A stretch of DNA of 64,000 nucleotides, from positions 21,973 through 85,972 of the forward strand of contig JAGUYG010000027.1 of NCBI GenBank assembly GCA_020061465.1, in the 5' to 3' direction. The first letter of the stretch is position 1, and the number at the start of each line of letters is the position of its first letter. The notes beneath the pieces are model-generated. The model did no database searches, had not been told where the DNA came from, and was given only the letters and a program-made list of their open reading frames with translations. Made by a program: the position numbers and the translations under genes. This document shows positions 42,223 through 51,996 of this stretch, in pieces. Source of the DNA: Ignavibacteriales bacterium (GTDB lineage: Bacteria; Bacteroidota; Ignavibacteria; Ignavibacteriales; Ignavibacteriaceae).

Positions 42223-45200
42223 ATGTTAAAATATTTTTCTTTTCCGGTATTATTAATCGTTGGTTTGGGCAGTTTATCTGCCCAAACTTTTACAGGCAAA
42301 CTTAATCCGTTTCCATATTCGCAGCCCAAAGTTTACTCCGAAACCGATACACTTAAAATATTAGCAGTAATGGTTAATTTTCAAGGGGATAACGATGCAG
42401 CGACTTTCGGTAATGGGAAATTCGGTACCGTTTATAGTAAAGATTACGGTAATTCAATTTTAGATCCGCTGCCGCACGATAAAGCCTACTTTGAAGCTCA
42501 CTTAGAGTTTGCAAAAAATTATTTTAAGAAAGTATCGAACGGAAAATTGAATATAAGTTATACGGTCTTGCCGGATACTTTTTCTGTTTCGAAAACGATG
42601 AGAAATTATTCTCCTCCCAATAAGTCAAATGATTTTACGCTGCTCGGAGAATTTGCAAGCGAAGTGTGGCAAATAGCCGATCAACATTATTCCGGATTTA
42701 ACTTCGGCGATTACGATCTCTTCGCTATTTTTCATGCGGGAGTAGGGCGTGATATTTCTCTTCCGGGCAGCATCGAAAATGAAAAAGACCTACCGTCAAT
42801 TTATTTGAGTTCAAAATCGTTGAAAGAAATTTTTGGTTCCAGCTTTCAAGGCTTTTCAGTATCGGGCGGCAGCTTTCTGATTAATAATACAATGATTCTG
42901 CCCGAGACACAAAACAGAGAAGTTGAATCATTCGGTCAAACTTATCTCTATGAAATTACATTCAATGGATTATTAGCAGCTAACATAGCCAGTCATCTTG
43001 GATTACCGGATTTATTCGATACCGAAACCGGCTTAAGTGCAATCGGTCGTTTTGGTTTGATGGATGGCGAAGCAATCTTTGCTTACAACGGAGTTTTTCC
43101 GCCTGAGCCATCTGCCTGGGAAAAAATTTATTTAGGCTGGGCTGAACCGGTTACCGTAAGACCGGGTGAATACAACATCAATCTCATTACAAATATAGCA
43201 GCTTCAACCTCCGATACGGTTATTCTTAAAGTTCCGATTAACTCAACAGAATATTTTTTAGTTGAGAATCGGATTCGCGATGCCAACAAAGACGGTGCAA
43301 TTATTACCTACATTCTTGCAGGCGATACTTTAAAAAAAGTTTTTACAAAAGATACCTCCGGATTTTACAGCTTTTCGGTGGATTCAATCGATGGCGTCGT
43401 TATCGATGTTGACGAATTCGATTGGGCTATTCCAAATTTAAAAGGAATTGATGATGACAGTTACATTCCTCTTCAAGGAGGTGGAATAGTAATTTGGCAC
43501 ATTGATGAAAAAATAATTAAAGAAAAGATGGAACAGAATAAAATCAATGCCGATAGGAACAAACGCGGAATTGCCGTAGAAGAAGCCGACGGAATTTATG
43601 ATATAGGGGAAAGATTTGTTACGATTTTCGGTACTGAAGTAGTTGGAGGCGGAACAATCGAAGATTATTGGTACGCTTCAAATCCTTCTAAGTTGTTCAA
43701 GAACAAATTTGATAAAAATACACGACCCAATACGAATTCTAATTCAGGTGCTAACAGCTTAATCAGCTTTTATGATTTTTCGGAAATCGATAACCGCATG
43801 AGCTTTAAGCTAAGCTATGGCGATTCGATCATCAAACCATTATTGAGTATTTCACTTAATCAGCTTCAGCCTCATCTGCCGGTTACAAATTTAACTGCGT
43901 TGATTAATGGTTCTGATTTACGGCTATACATGCTGGCTGATGAAAATTTATATAAATTGAATAGTAACATGTTCTCAGGCTTTGAATCATATCAAAATTT
44001 TTCCAATCAGAAAGTTGCTGCGTTTTTGTTAAATAATGTCGAAGTCGGGATCGGTGTTTTTGATTCGCTTATTAATGTTAATGTGTTTGACGGTAATTCA
44101 GTTTTTTATTCAAAGAATGTCGGAGAATTAATAACAGCGCCGCCTGTGGTTGTTGAACAGGCATCAGGTGAAAAGCGAATTTTAATCGGAACAGACAAAG
44201 GAAAGATTTTGATATTTACTTTTCAGTCTATCAGTCAAGATGGGCTGCAATTTGTAAATTCTTATTTAACTAATCTGACTGCGCAAGTAAAAAAGATTAC
44301 CGGCATTGAAGATTACTTCGCTTTCACTGCCGCCGGTAATGAAGGATCAGGTGTATGGCATTATTTCGATAATCTCGGCACGCATATCACTTTTTCCGGC
44401 GAAACAATTTTTGATCTTGCATTAACAAAAGATAAAAACGGAAGTTTTACCTCAATTCTTCTTTTGGACAATAACAAATTCGCTATAATCAGCGAAGGCA
44501 AAGTTCAAAGAGAGTTTATAATTTCGGGAGTTTCGTCAATAGAATCGTTTGCGGTTGCAGACCTTAAGCAAGACGGAGAAAATTATATTATTTTTTCAAA
44601 CGGAAATGAAATTGATGCAGTTAATTTAGTTGGAAGCCGAGCTGTTAATTTTCCTTTTGCAGACCCGCTTAAAATAGGTTTTGGACAAACCCCGTTAGCG
44701 GCAGATTTTGAAGGCGATAAAAATTCAGAGGTAGTTGCCGTTACAAAGGACGGAAGAATATTTGCCATTGACGGCGGTTCGGGTAAAATAATAAAAAGCT
44801 TCCCATTGTCTATAGGTAACGCCTTAACATCGTATCCTTCTTTATTCAATCTGAATGGGAAAGCTGCATTGATTGCCGTTAATGAAAGCAGCGACTTAAT
44901 AGGATGGACTATCGGAAGCATACAGGCAAATTTATTTTGGTCGGAAGCAAACGGTAATAATATGAACTCCGCTTTTCTCGATGCTGCGGGTAAAGCAAGC
45001 GTAGTTAATGAATTTATGCCGAAAAACTTAACTTATAATTATCCTAATCCTGTTTATGACGGAGAAACGTTCATCAGATTTTACGTATCAGAAAATTCCA
45101 TCGTGAATATTAAGATATTTGATTTAGCCGGAGATTTAGTTGATGAATTAAATCACAATGCTGCTGGAGGTATGGATAACGAGATTAAATGGAATGTGAG

Positions 45201-45297
45201 GGACATTCAAAGCGGTGTTTATCTTGCCAGAGTTGAAGCTAAAGGACAGAGCGGTAAAACCGAAACTAATGTAATCAAAATTGCAGTGGTGAAATAA
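42223..45297 (+). CDS. M6-like surface protein lacking HExxH, with T9SS-type C-terminal domain
   Basis: This 1024-residue protein has a signal peptide (MLKYFSFPVLLIVGLGSLSAQ) and an N-terminal domain like M6/immune inhibitor A peptidases: ILAVMVNFQGDND, DYDLFAIFHAGVGRD and SHLGLPDLFDTETGLSAIGRFGLMD. The usual catalytic HExxH before LGLPDL reads N254-I-A-S-H258, so the first His and the Glu are gone and protease activity is doubtful. A propeller/FG-GAP-like middle (AVADLKQDGENYIIFS, AADFEGDKNSEVVAV) precedes a C-terminal sorting-type domain (NYPNPVYDGETFIRFYV to KIAVVK). It starts 6 nt after porV and is probably T9SS cargo. Confidence 0.85.
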   Translation: MLKYFSFPVLLIVGLGSLSAQTFTGKLNPFPYSQPKVYSETDTLKILAVMVNFQGDNDAATFGNGKFGTVYSKDYGNSILDPLPHDKAYFEAHLEFAKNYFKKVSNGKLNISYTVLPDTFSVSKTMRNYSPPNKSNDFTLLGEFASEVWQIADQHYSGFNFGDYDLFAIFHAGVGRDISLPGSIENEKDLPSIYLSSKSLKEIFGSSFQGFSVSGGSFLINNTMILPETQNREVESFGQTYLYEITFNGLLAANIASHLGLPDLFDTETGLSAIGRFGLMDGEAIFAYNGVFPPEPSAWEKIYLGWAEPVTVRPGEYNINLITNIAASTSDTVILKVPINSTEYFLVENRIRDANKDGAIITYILAGDTLKKVFTKDTSGFYSFSVDSIDGVVIDVDEFDWAIPNLKGIDDDSYIPLQGGGIVIWHIDEKIIKEKMEQNKINADRNKRGIAVEEADGIYDIGERFVTIFGTEVVGGGTIEDYWYASNPSKLFKNKFDKNTRPNTNSNSGANSLISFYDFSEIDNRMSFKLSYGDSIIKPLLSISLNQLQPHLPVTNLTALINGSDLRLYMLADENLYKLNSNMFSGFESYQNFSNQKVAAFLLNNVEVGIGVFDSLINVNVFDGNSVFYSKNVGELITAPPVVVEQASGEKRILIGTDKGKILIFTFQSISQDGLQFVNSYLTNLTAQVKKITGIEDYFAFTAAGNEGSGVWHYFDNLGTHITFSGETIFDLALTKDKNGSFTSILLLDNNKFAIISEGKVQREFIISGVSSIESFAVADLKQDGENYIIFSNGNEIDAVNLVGSRAVNFPFADPLKIGFGQTPLAADFEGDKNSEVVAVTKDGRIFAIDGGSGKIIKSFPLSIGNALTSYPSLFNLNGKAALIAVNESSDLIGWTIGSIQANLFWSEANGNNMNSAFLDAAGKASVVNEFMPKNLTYNYPNPVYDGETFIRFYVSENSIVNIKIFDLAGDLVDELNHNAAGGMDNEIKWNVRDIQSGVYLARVEAKGQSGKTETNVIKIAVVK

Positions 45298-45462
45298 AGT
45301 TTTTCATGTATCGATTACGGACAGAAATTTTTTTAAGCAGCAAATTCATTTTGAATAAAATAATTGGAAAAGTTATTGGATAAATAAAGACAACAACTGA
45401 AGGTGACCTAAATGTAGTTTCACGTAGTGCTACTACATATAAAAAATTTATTTTTTCAGTAA

Positions 45463-45749
45463 ACTTTTCCAAAGGATCAGTCTGATTTGTTACTTTTCCG
45501 AAGGATCAATCTGATAATTTTTGATGTACTTGAACTCTCTCTGCCAAAGGCATCCCTTTGGGATAATCTCTCTCCTAAAAAGAGAGAGACTTATTATCAG
45601 TGATAACTTTGTATTTCTGTCAGAACTTCGAATAAAAAGACATCACTATTAATAAACCCTTCTCTTCTTAAGAGAAGGGTAGGGTTGAGTTCTACTTTTC
45701 CAAAGGATCAGTCTGATTGTTTGCAGCTTTTCCGAAGGATCAGTCTGAC
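45463..45749. repeat. Four copies of a 24-bp dispersed repeat in a 787-nt gap
   Basis: Copies lie at 45463-45486, 45492-45515, 45694-45717 and 45726-45749, sharing the core TTTTCCRAAGGATCARTCTG. Hairpins interleave: TCTCTCTCCT/AGAGAGAGA near 45569-45590, and CCCTTCTCTT with AAGAGAAGGG near 45657-45679. The whole gap 45298-46084 has no gene and looks like a nest of small repeats. A related AGAGAGGG hairpin at about 45951-45968 lies in the same gap. Confidence 0.75.
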
Positions 45750-46084
45750 TGCTACGCTGTGTTTCTTGGTGTCTTAGTGGCAATAAAAATCTTTTATCTA
45801 CAATTGAAATTTGTTTTTCAACCACAAAGCCTCTAAGACACAAGGGTTCTTAAAACCTTTTTAAGTATATTACTTTTTTTATAAGACATAACTCAATACA
45901 AATTTTGCTGACAGAACAATCGACTTTTTGTTTAATTTACAATAAAGTTTCTCTCTTTTTAAGAGAGGGATTTAGGGTGGGTTCCGCTTATTTTTATGAC
46001 ATATAATTTCGGTGATTTTTTAACCTATTCGGGCAGGAACCTGATAATACAAATTTGATTGAAAGTGAGATAGAATACCCAAAC

Positions 46085-49000
46085 ATGAATAAAATAATCT
46101 TTTGCGAAGGATCGTTGCGAAAAATCAATACACTTTTTTTATTTCTTTTTTCTTTTTCCTTTTATCTTTTTGCTTTATTCAATCCAAGTTACGGACAGTT
46201 CACCGAATTTCATCCGGAACTGAATTGGTTAACCATCAAGGGAGAAAAAGTCGAAGTTCATTTTCATGAAGGAGCCGAAAGAACAGCTGCAATTGTAGCA
46301 AAAATAGCCGATGAAATTTGGGAGCCAATTACTTCTCTATACGAATATGAACCGGAAACAGTTCATTACGTTATTAAAGACATTGATGATTATTCAAACG
46401 GCGCTACTTATTTCTTCGATAACAAGATTGAAATTTGGTCGAGTGCTTTAGATACTGATTTAAGAGGTACACATAACTGGCTTCGCAATGTAATTTCGCA
46501 TGAGTTCACACATCTTGTTCAAATTCAAGCTTCGTTAAAAACCACAAGGCGATTACCGGCAGTTTTTTTACAAGTATTAAATTATGAAGATGAGAGGAGA
46601 CCTGATATCCTTTACGGTTTTCCAAATGTAATTGTATCTTATCCTTTGGCTGCTATTAATATTCCGGCATGGTTTGCGGAAGGGACGGCACAATACATGC
46701 GGAAAGAATTTGACTATGACCGGTGGGATACGCATAGAGATATGATTTTACGTTCTTATGCTTTAGACGGAAATATGCTTACATGGAATCAGATGGGTGT
46801 GTTCGGCAAGACAAGCCTGGGTAATGAATCTGTTTATAATTCGGGATTCGCTTTAACAAAATTTATTGCTCAAAAATACGGTGAGGATGCACTTCGGAAA
46901 ATCAGTCGTGCTTTGGGTAAATTTATAAACTTCACTTTTGATGCTGCGGTTAAAGATGTTTTAGGAATTACAGGTGAAGAACTGTACGATGAATGGAAAA
47001 CGTTTGTATCGGAAGACTATCGGAAGCGGAGCGAAAAAGTATTATCGAATCTGGTTCAAGGTGAAGTTATTGGTAAGGAAGGTTTTGGTAATTTCTATCC
47101 TCGGTATTCAACCGACGGGAAAAAGTTTGTTTACATATCCAACAAATCATCCGATTATTTCAGCTTCTCCGGAGTTTATCTTTATGATTTCGAAACAAAA
47201 AAAGAAAAACAGTTAGCAGCAGGTGTCCGTTCAACTGTCGATTGGATTCCAAACCAAAATAAAATCATTTATGCTAAGCTTGAAGATGATAACAAGTACT
47301 GGTATAACGTTCATGATCTTTACGTTTATGATTTAGATAATGAAAAAGAGACAAGGCTCACTCATAATCTTAGGGCAAATCAGCCTGCTGTTTCCAACAA
47401 CGGGAAAACTATAGTGTTCGTATTTCAGATTGACGGAACATCAAATATCGGAGTTGTGGATATCGAAGGAAAAAATTTTAAACAGATTACATTATTTAGA
47501 AATGGCGAACAGGTTTATAATCCAAAATTTTCAAACGATGACGGGCATATCATTTTTGATTTTTCAACTCATCATTCAAGGAACATTGCTAAAGTAAATA
47601 TCGATGGATGGGATTTCGGGAAAGTAATAACTTCTGAATTTGATGTAAGAAATCCTGTTTATGATAAAAACGGTGATATAATTTTTGCTTCTGATGAAAC
47701 CGGCATTTTCAATCTCTACCGTTATAATCCCGAAACGAAGCAGAGCAATCGTTTAACGAATGTAATCGGCGGCGCATTTATGCCATCAATTTCACCCGAA
47801 GGAGAAATTCTTTATGCAGGTTATACATCCGATGGTTATAAAATTTTTCGCATCGAAAAAGATGATCAAAATAAAGTTGAGCAGGGTAATCACTACGTTT
47901 GGATATCTAATCCTCCGTTAGATAAAGATAATCCGAAAGGTGATATGCTTAGATTTGATGTTGACAGACTAAAATTTTTCGACGATGCCAAAACCCCGGA
48001 TTATGAAAAAAATAAATACGGCGGTGCATTTTCAAAGCTTACGTTTTTCCCGTTTTTAAGGTACGATAATTATAATACATCGAATAAGTTTGGCGAAAAA
48101 TTGAAGCCGGGCTTATATGTAACATCAAGCGACATGCTGAACCGTTATTCAATCTTTGCAGGCGCTTCAATAAACACGCGGCTTGAACGCGATCTTTTCT
48201 TATTGTTCGAGTACAAAAACAAACTACCATTATTATTCGATCTAGGTTTAAGACCGGAAGTAGCTCTTGAACTGTATAACATCAGCCGTGAAGCAGATGT
48301 TGATATTACCTTCGATCCGCTCGATCCATCGTATGACGTTGGAACGGATGTTACTTATAATCTTTTCGAAGTTGATTTAGTTGCGAAGCACCGCATTTTC
48401 TCAAGGAATCAAAATTTAGAATTCAGATTTATTTTTAGCAGCTATTCGGCTAAACTTGGTAGTTTTATAATTCCTAAGACTACAATACTATATCCGACTA
48501 CTACCGACACCTATCTGATAGGCAGAAACATCCGTTTAAAATATACGCTTGATGCTCTGCGGATAAACCGTGATATGGACATCAATCCGGCAGGCGGAAA
48601 ATTAGAAGTGATTTACGACTATGAGTTTAATAAATTCAATTCCGAAGGAGAATATGTAATTGAAGACGGGCTGTTAAAACCGCAGTACAATAATTTCAAT
48701 TTCCATAAGCTCGAAATAGATGCAAGCTACGGTTTTTCTTTCTGGAAAAATCATACATTTACCGCACGGATTAAAGCAGGCTCAATCTTGGGTCCTGCTG
48801 TACCGGACTTTTTCGATTTCTATTTAGGCGGTTTGGTTGGAATGAAAGCATATCCATTTTATTCAATCAGCGGAAACGAAACAGGCTGGGTAAACTTAAC
48901 TTATCGCTTTCCGCTGTTCAGAAATATCGATGCGAAGTTCGGGCATTTGTATCTTGATAAAATTTTCTTTTCCGTTTATACAGATTTCGGTAATGCATGG

Positions 49001-49213
49001 ACAGGGAACATGCCCTCCTTGAACGACTTTAAAAAAGGAGCGGGCGCAGAGATAAGATTGCAATTAAATTCTTATTATCTTTTCCCGACGAGTGTATTCA
49101 TAAATGCTTCTTATGGATTTGATAAGTTTGAGCGAACAGCACGCGAGCAAACTGTAAGCTATGGCAAGGAGTGGCGGTACTACGGTGGAGTTTTATTTGG
49201 TTTTGACATTTAA
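46085..49213 (+). CDS. Gluzincin peptidase - TolB-like propeller - outer-membrane barrel fusion
   Basis: The product is 1042 residues from ATG 46085. After a signal peptide comes a peptidase MA-like zinc domain: H139-E-F-T-H143 in ISHEFTHLVQ and the third ligand Glu199 in WFAEGTAQYM. Next, about residues 330-600, are PD40 propeller repeats (RYSTDGKKFVYISNKSSD, KFSNDDGHIIFDFS, SISPEGEILYAGY). The last third is beta-barrel-like, related to surface antigen/BamA-type ends (FYLGGLVGMKAYPFYSISGNE), finishing GVLFGFDI. So a protease and propeller would be anchored in the outer membrane. An alternative TTG at 46115 gives a cleaner signal peptide starting RKINTLFLFLF. Confidence 0.87.
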   Translation: MNKIIFCEGSLRKINTLFLFLFSFSFYLFALFNPSYGQFTEFHPELNWLTIKGEKVEVHFHEGAERTAAIVAKIADEIWEPITSLYEYEPETVHYVIKDIDDYSNGATYFFDNKIEIWSSALDTDLRGTHNWLRNVISHEFTHLVQIQASLKTTRRLPAVFLQVLNYEDERRPDILYGFPNVIVSYPLAAINIPAWFAEGTAQYMRKEFDYDRWDTHRDMILRSYALDGNMLTWNQMGVFGKTSLGNESVYNSGFALTKFIAQKYGEDALRKISRALGKFINFTFDAAVKDVLGITGEELYDEWKTFVSEDYRKRSEKVLSNLVQGEVIGKEGFGNFYPRYSTDGKKFVYISNKSSDYFSFSGVYLYDFETKKEKQLAAGVRSTVDWIPNQNKIIYAKLEDDNKYWYNVHDLYVYDLDNEKETRLTHNLRANQPAVSNNGKTIVFVFQIDGTSNIGVVDIEGKNFKQITLFRNGEQVYNPKFSNDDGHIIFDFSTHHSRNIAKVNIDGWDFGKVITSEFDVRNPVYDKNGDIIFASDETGIFNLYRYNPETKQSNRLTNVIGGAFMPSISPEGEILYAGYTSDGYKIFRIEKDDQNKVEQGNHYVWISNPPLDKDNPKGDMLRFDVDRLKFFDDAKTPDYEKNKYGGAFSKLTFFPFLRYDNYNTSNKFGEKLKPGLYVTSSDMLNRYSIFAGASINTRLERDLFLLFEYKNKLPLLFDLGLRPEVALELYNISREADVDITFDPLDPSYDVGTDVTYNLFEVDLVAKHRIFSRNQNLEFRFIFSSYSAKLGSFIIPKTTILYPTTTDTYLIGRNIRLKYTLDALRINRDMDINPAGGKLEVIYDYEFNKFNSEGEYVIEDGLLKPQYNNFNFHKLEIDASYGFSFWKNHTFTARIKAGSILGPAVPDFFDFYLGGLVGMKAYPFYSISGNETGWVNLTYRFPLFRNIDAKFGHLYLDKIFFSVYTDFGNAWTGNMPSLNDFKKGAGAEIRLQLNSYYLFPTSVFINASYGFDKFERTAREQTVSYGKEWRYYGGVLFGFDI
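46099..46122. repeat. Repeat copy overlapping the start of the peptidase-barrel gene
   Basis: CTTTTGCGAAGGATCGTTGC (start of a 24-bp copy) differs from the copy at 36119-36142 at three positions. It lies in the first 13 codons of the reading frame that starts at 46085, between that ATG and the hydrophobic signal core. Confidence 0.5.
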
Positions 49214-49256
49214 TTCATAGTTCAATAAAAATTTCATTCAATAAATTTGAAATACA

Positions 49257-50111
49257 ATGAGTAATTTAAAATTCGTTTTATCATTTACGGCTTGTTTAAT
49301 TCTTTTTTCAACTCTAACGGCTGCTCAGTATAAGAATGAATTACAATTAACAGGCAGTCTTCAGCTCGATTCGAGGATCGTCGGTGAAACTTATCAAATG
49401 AATTCAAATGCAATTACACTGAATCTTTCTCCGTCAAAAACAAAATCACCGGTAATTGCCGGTCTACTGTCGTTAATTCTACCAGGTGCCGGTGAGTTTT
49501 ATTCCGAAAGCTATCTTAAAGCTGCAATTTTTGCAGTATTAGAGATTGGCTTTATCTCTACAGCTTTAGTGTATGATAAAAAAGGAGATGACCAAACAGA
49601 TAAATTTGAACGCTTTGCCGATGAGAATTGGAGCGTAGTTAGATACGCAGAATGGCTGCAAGATTATGTTGGGGACGGATGTACCATTACCATCAATAGA
49701 GATCCGTCATTACCTCCATGGGAACAGGTAAATTGGGAAGAGCTTAATGCCTGTGAAAGTAGTTTTTCTCATCGTTTACCAAGACATGGTGAACAGCAAT
49801 ATTATGAGCTGATAGGTAAATATCCGCAATACAGTCCCGGCTGGATTGGTTTTGTAGGAAGTGACTATCACAATCTGCCTCAAATCTTTTTAGATTACTC
49901 AAAAATGAGAGGACAGGCTAACGATTACTATAATGTTGCATCCACTTTTGTGATAATGATGTATGTTAATCATTTTCTTAGCGCACTTGATGCAGTATGG
50001 ACAGCTTCACGTTATAATCAAAATTTAGCCGTGAATGTGCGTATTGATAATATCCAGCTTGTCGATAGAGTTGAATTTTATCCGACTTTAAATTTGAGAG
50101 TTAATTTTTAA
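49257..50111 (+). CDS. DUF5683-like membrane protein
   Basis: This 284-residue protein has a signal-like N-terminus (LKFVLSFTACLILFSTLTAAQ). The conserved segment SPVIAGLLSLILPGAGEFYSESYLKAAIFAVLEIGF matches the DUF5683-type hairpin of two hydrophobic helices (LILPG.G..Y). A further hydrophobic segment (VASTFVIMMYVNHFLSALDAVW) follows, and the C-terminus is beta-strand-like. Function is unknown; it lies 43 nt after the peptidase-barrel gene and may be co-transcribed with it. Confidence 0.72.
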   Translation: MSNLKFVLSFTACLILFSTLTAAQYKNELQLTGSLQLDSRIVGETYQMNSNAITLNLSPSKTKSPVIAGLLSLILPGAGEFYSESYLKAAIFAVLEIGFISTALVYDKKGDDQTDKFERFADENWSVVRYAEWLQDYVGDGCTITINRDPSLPPWEQVNWEELNACESSFSHRLPRHGEQQYYELIGKYPQYSPGWIGFVGSDYHNLPQIFLDYSKMRGQANDYYNVASTFVIMMYVNHFLSALDAVWTASRYNQNLAVNVRIDNIQLVDRVEFYPTLNLRVNF

Positions 50112-50337
50112 CAAGTGAAATTATATTCACTGAGAAAACTATCTTATCTAATTGTATCCATGGTGTGGATTAGTTGTATTTTGTACTCGACTAATCTTCA
50201 TCAACCGCAAAGTATCTCCTGGATCATTGAGTTTAATGTTGGAAGTAAGATTTGATTTATTCTGTGCAACGCGGTAATGTATTATTTTTTATCAGAACTA
50301 ACCTTTTTATTTTTGCTCAGAACAAAAACGGATTGTG

Positions 50338-51993
50338 ATGAAAATTGCATTATGTCAAACGAACACCATCATTGGTGATTTAAACTATAACAAACAAAAA
50401 ATAATCGAAGGTTATAAAAGGGGAGTAAAAGACGGTGTTGATCTTGTTATCTTCCCTGAACTTTCTCTTGTAGGGTACCCGCCGTTAGACCTTGTTGAAA
50501 AAGCCGAATTTCGCGATGCCGTTATAAAAGCTTCAAACGAAATAGCAAGACAAACAGGAAAAACCGGACTTATCTTCGGTGCCATTACCGAAGATGATGA
50601 TAAAATTGGTACCGATATTCATAATTCTGCGTTGTTATGCTGCGACGGCGAAATTAAATTCATTCAGCATAAATCACTTATTCCTAACTATGATGTCTTC
50701 GACGAAATGCGTTATTTCGATCCGGCAAAAGAAGTATTTGTTTATGAATTCAGAGACGAAAAACTCGGAATTTCTATCTGTGAAGATATTTGGAATGACG
50801 AAGACTATTGGTACCGCCGCAGATATGTTAAAGATCCCGTTCAAAATTTAATAAAAAAGGGAGCAACACTTTTAATCAACATTTCTGCGAGTCCTTATTC
50901 TTACGGGAAGCGCGAAGACAGGAAACAAATGCTTTCAACATTAACCGGAAAGGATAAAATATCTTTAGCCTATGTTTGCTGCGCAGGTGCTCAAACCGAT
51001 TTAATCTTTGACGGAGCCAGCATGTGCTTTAACTCCAAAGGTGATTTAGTTTGTCTGGGAAATGTTTACACTGAAGAATATTTTATCTTCGATACAAAGA
51101 AAAATTATACGCCGATAAACACAGTTGAAGGAACTTTCGAAGAAGAAGTATTAAACGCATTAATATTTGGCTTAAAGGAATACTGCACAAAGCAGGGTTT
51201 TAAGGAAGTTATTTTAGGTTTAAGCGGAGGCATCGATTCTGCAATAGTAGCTTATATTGCAGTTAAAGCCTTAGGCAAAGAGAATGTCTATGTAGTGCTT
51301 TTGCCATCCAAATATTCGAGCAGAGAAAGCGTTACCGACTCAATGAAACTAATTATGAACCTGGGCATCTCATACGATAAAATTTCTATTAAATCGGCAG
51401 TCAGTTCGTTTTTTAAATCTCTTTATCCGGTATTTAAAAGTGTACCTGCCGATATAACCGAACAAAACATTCAAGCACGAATACGCGGCATTTATTTAAT
51501 GGCTTTATCGAATCAATATGGTTACCTATTGTTAACAACCGGCAATAAGTCTGAAATGGCAGTTGGTTATACAACACTTTACGGTGATATGTCCGGAGGT
51601 TTAGGCGTGATTGCTGATGTATATAAAACCGATATTTATAAACTTGCCAATTATATAAACCGCGAAAAAGAAATAATTCCGTCGGCTATCTTAAGCAAAC
51701 CTCCGTCAGCCGAACTCAAACCCGGACAGACAGATCAAGATACTCTGCCGCCTTATGAACTTCTCGATAGAATACTAAGAATGTACCTTGAAGAGAATAA
51801 AGAATACAATGAAATTTGCGATATAATTGGTAATCAGAAAGTGGTAAGCGAAATTCTTAAGATGGTTGATCAAAATGAATTTAAAAGATATCAGGCAGCT
51901 CCTGCTTTAAGGGTTTCAAAAAAGGCTTTTGGCTATGGACGCCGTTTCCCTATCGTACAAGGGTGGAGAAAACCAATTAACTACAAAAGGTGA
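50338..51993 (+). CDS. nadE: Glutamine-dependent NAD+ synthetase
   Basis: This 551-residue protein from ATG 50338 makes NAD from deamido-NAD. The N-terminal nitrilase-like glutaminase domain has the Glu in FPELSLVGYPPLDL, Lys in QHKSLIPNYDVFDE and Cys in LGISICEDIW. The C-terminal synthetase has the P-loop LGLSGGIDSAIVAY and TTGNKSEMAVGYTTLYGDM. Length and order are normal for the two-domain form. dsbD follows after 3 nt. Confidence 0.96.
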   Translation: MKIALCQTNTIIGDLNYNKQKIIEGYKRGVKDGVDLVIFPELSLVGYPPLDLVEKAEFRDAVIKASNEIARQTGKTGLIFGAITEDDDKIGTDIHNSALLCCDGEIKFIQHKSLIPNYDVFDEMRYFDPAKEVFVYEFRDEKLGISICEDIWNDEDYWYRRRYVKDPVQNLIKKGATLLINISASPYSYGKREDRKQMLSTLTGKDKISLAYVCCAGAQTDLIFDGASMCFNSKGDLVCLGNVYTEEYFIFDTKKNYTPINTVEGTFEEEVLNALIFGLKEYCTKQGFKEVILGLSGGIDSAIVAYIAVKALGKENVYVVLLPSKYSSRESVTDSMKLIMNLGISYDKISIKSAVSSFFKSLYPVFKSVPADITEQNIQARIRGIYLMALSNQYGYLLLTTGNKSEMAVGYTTLYGDMSGGLGVIADVYKTDIYKLANYINREKEIIPSAILSKPPSAELKPGQTDQDTLPPYELLDRILRMYLEENKEYNEICDIIGNQKVVSEILKMVDQNEFKRYQAAPALRVSKKAFGYGRRFPIVQGWRKPINYKR

Positions 51994-51996
51994 TTT

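Noticed and set aside
45463..45749. Repeat cluster considered as a CRISPR array
   Set aside because: Spacing between the 24-bp copies is 5, 178 and 8 nt, repeats vary, and no cas gene is present.
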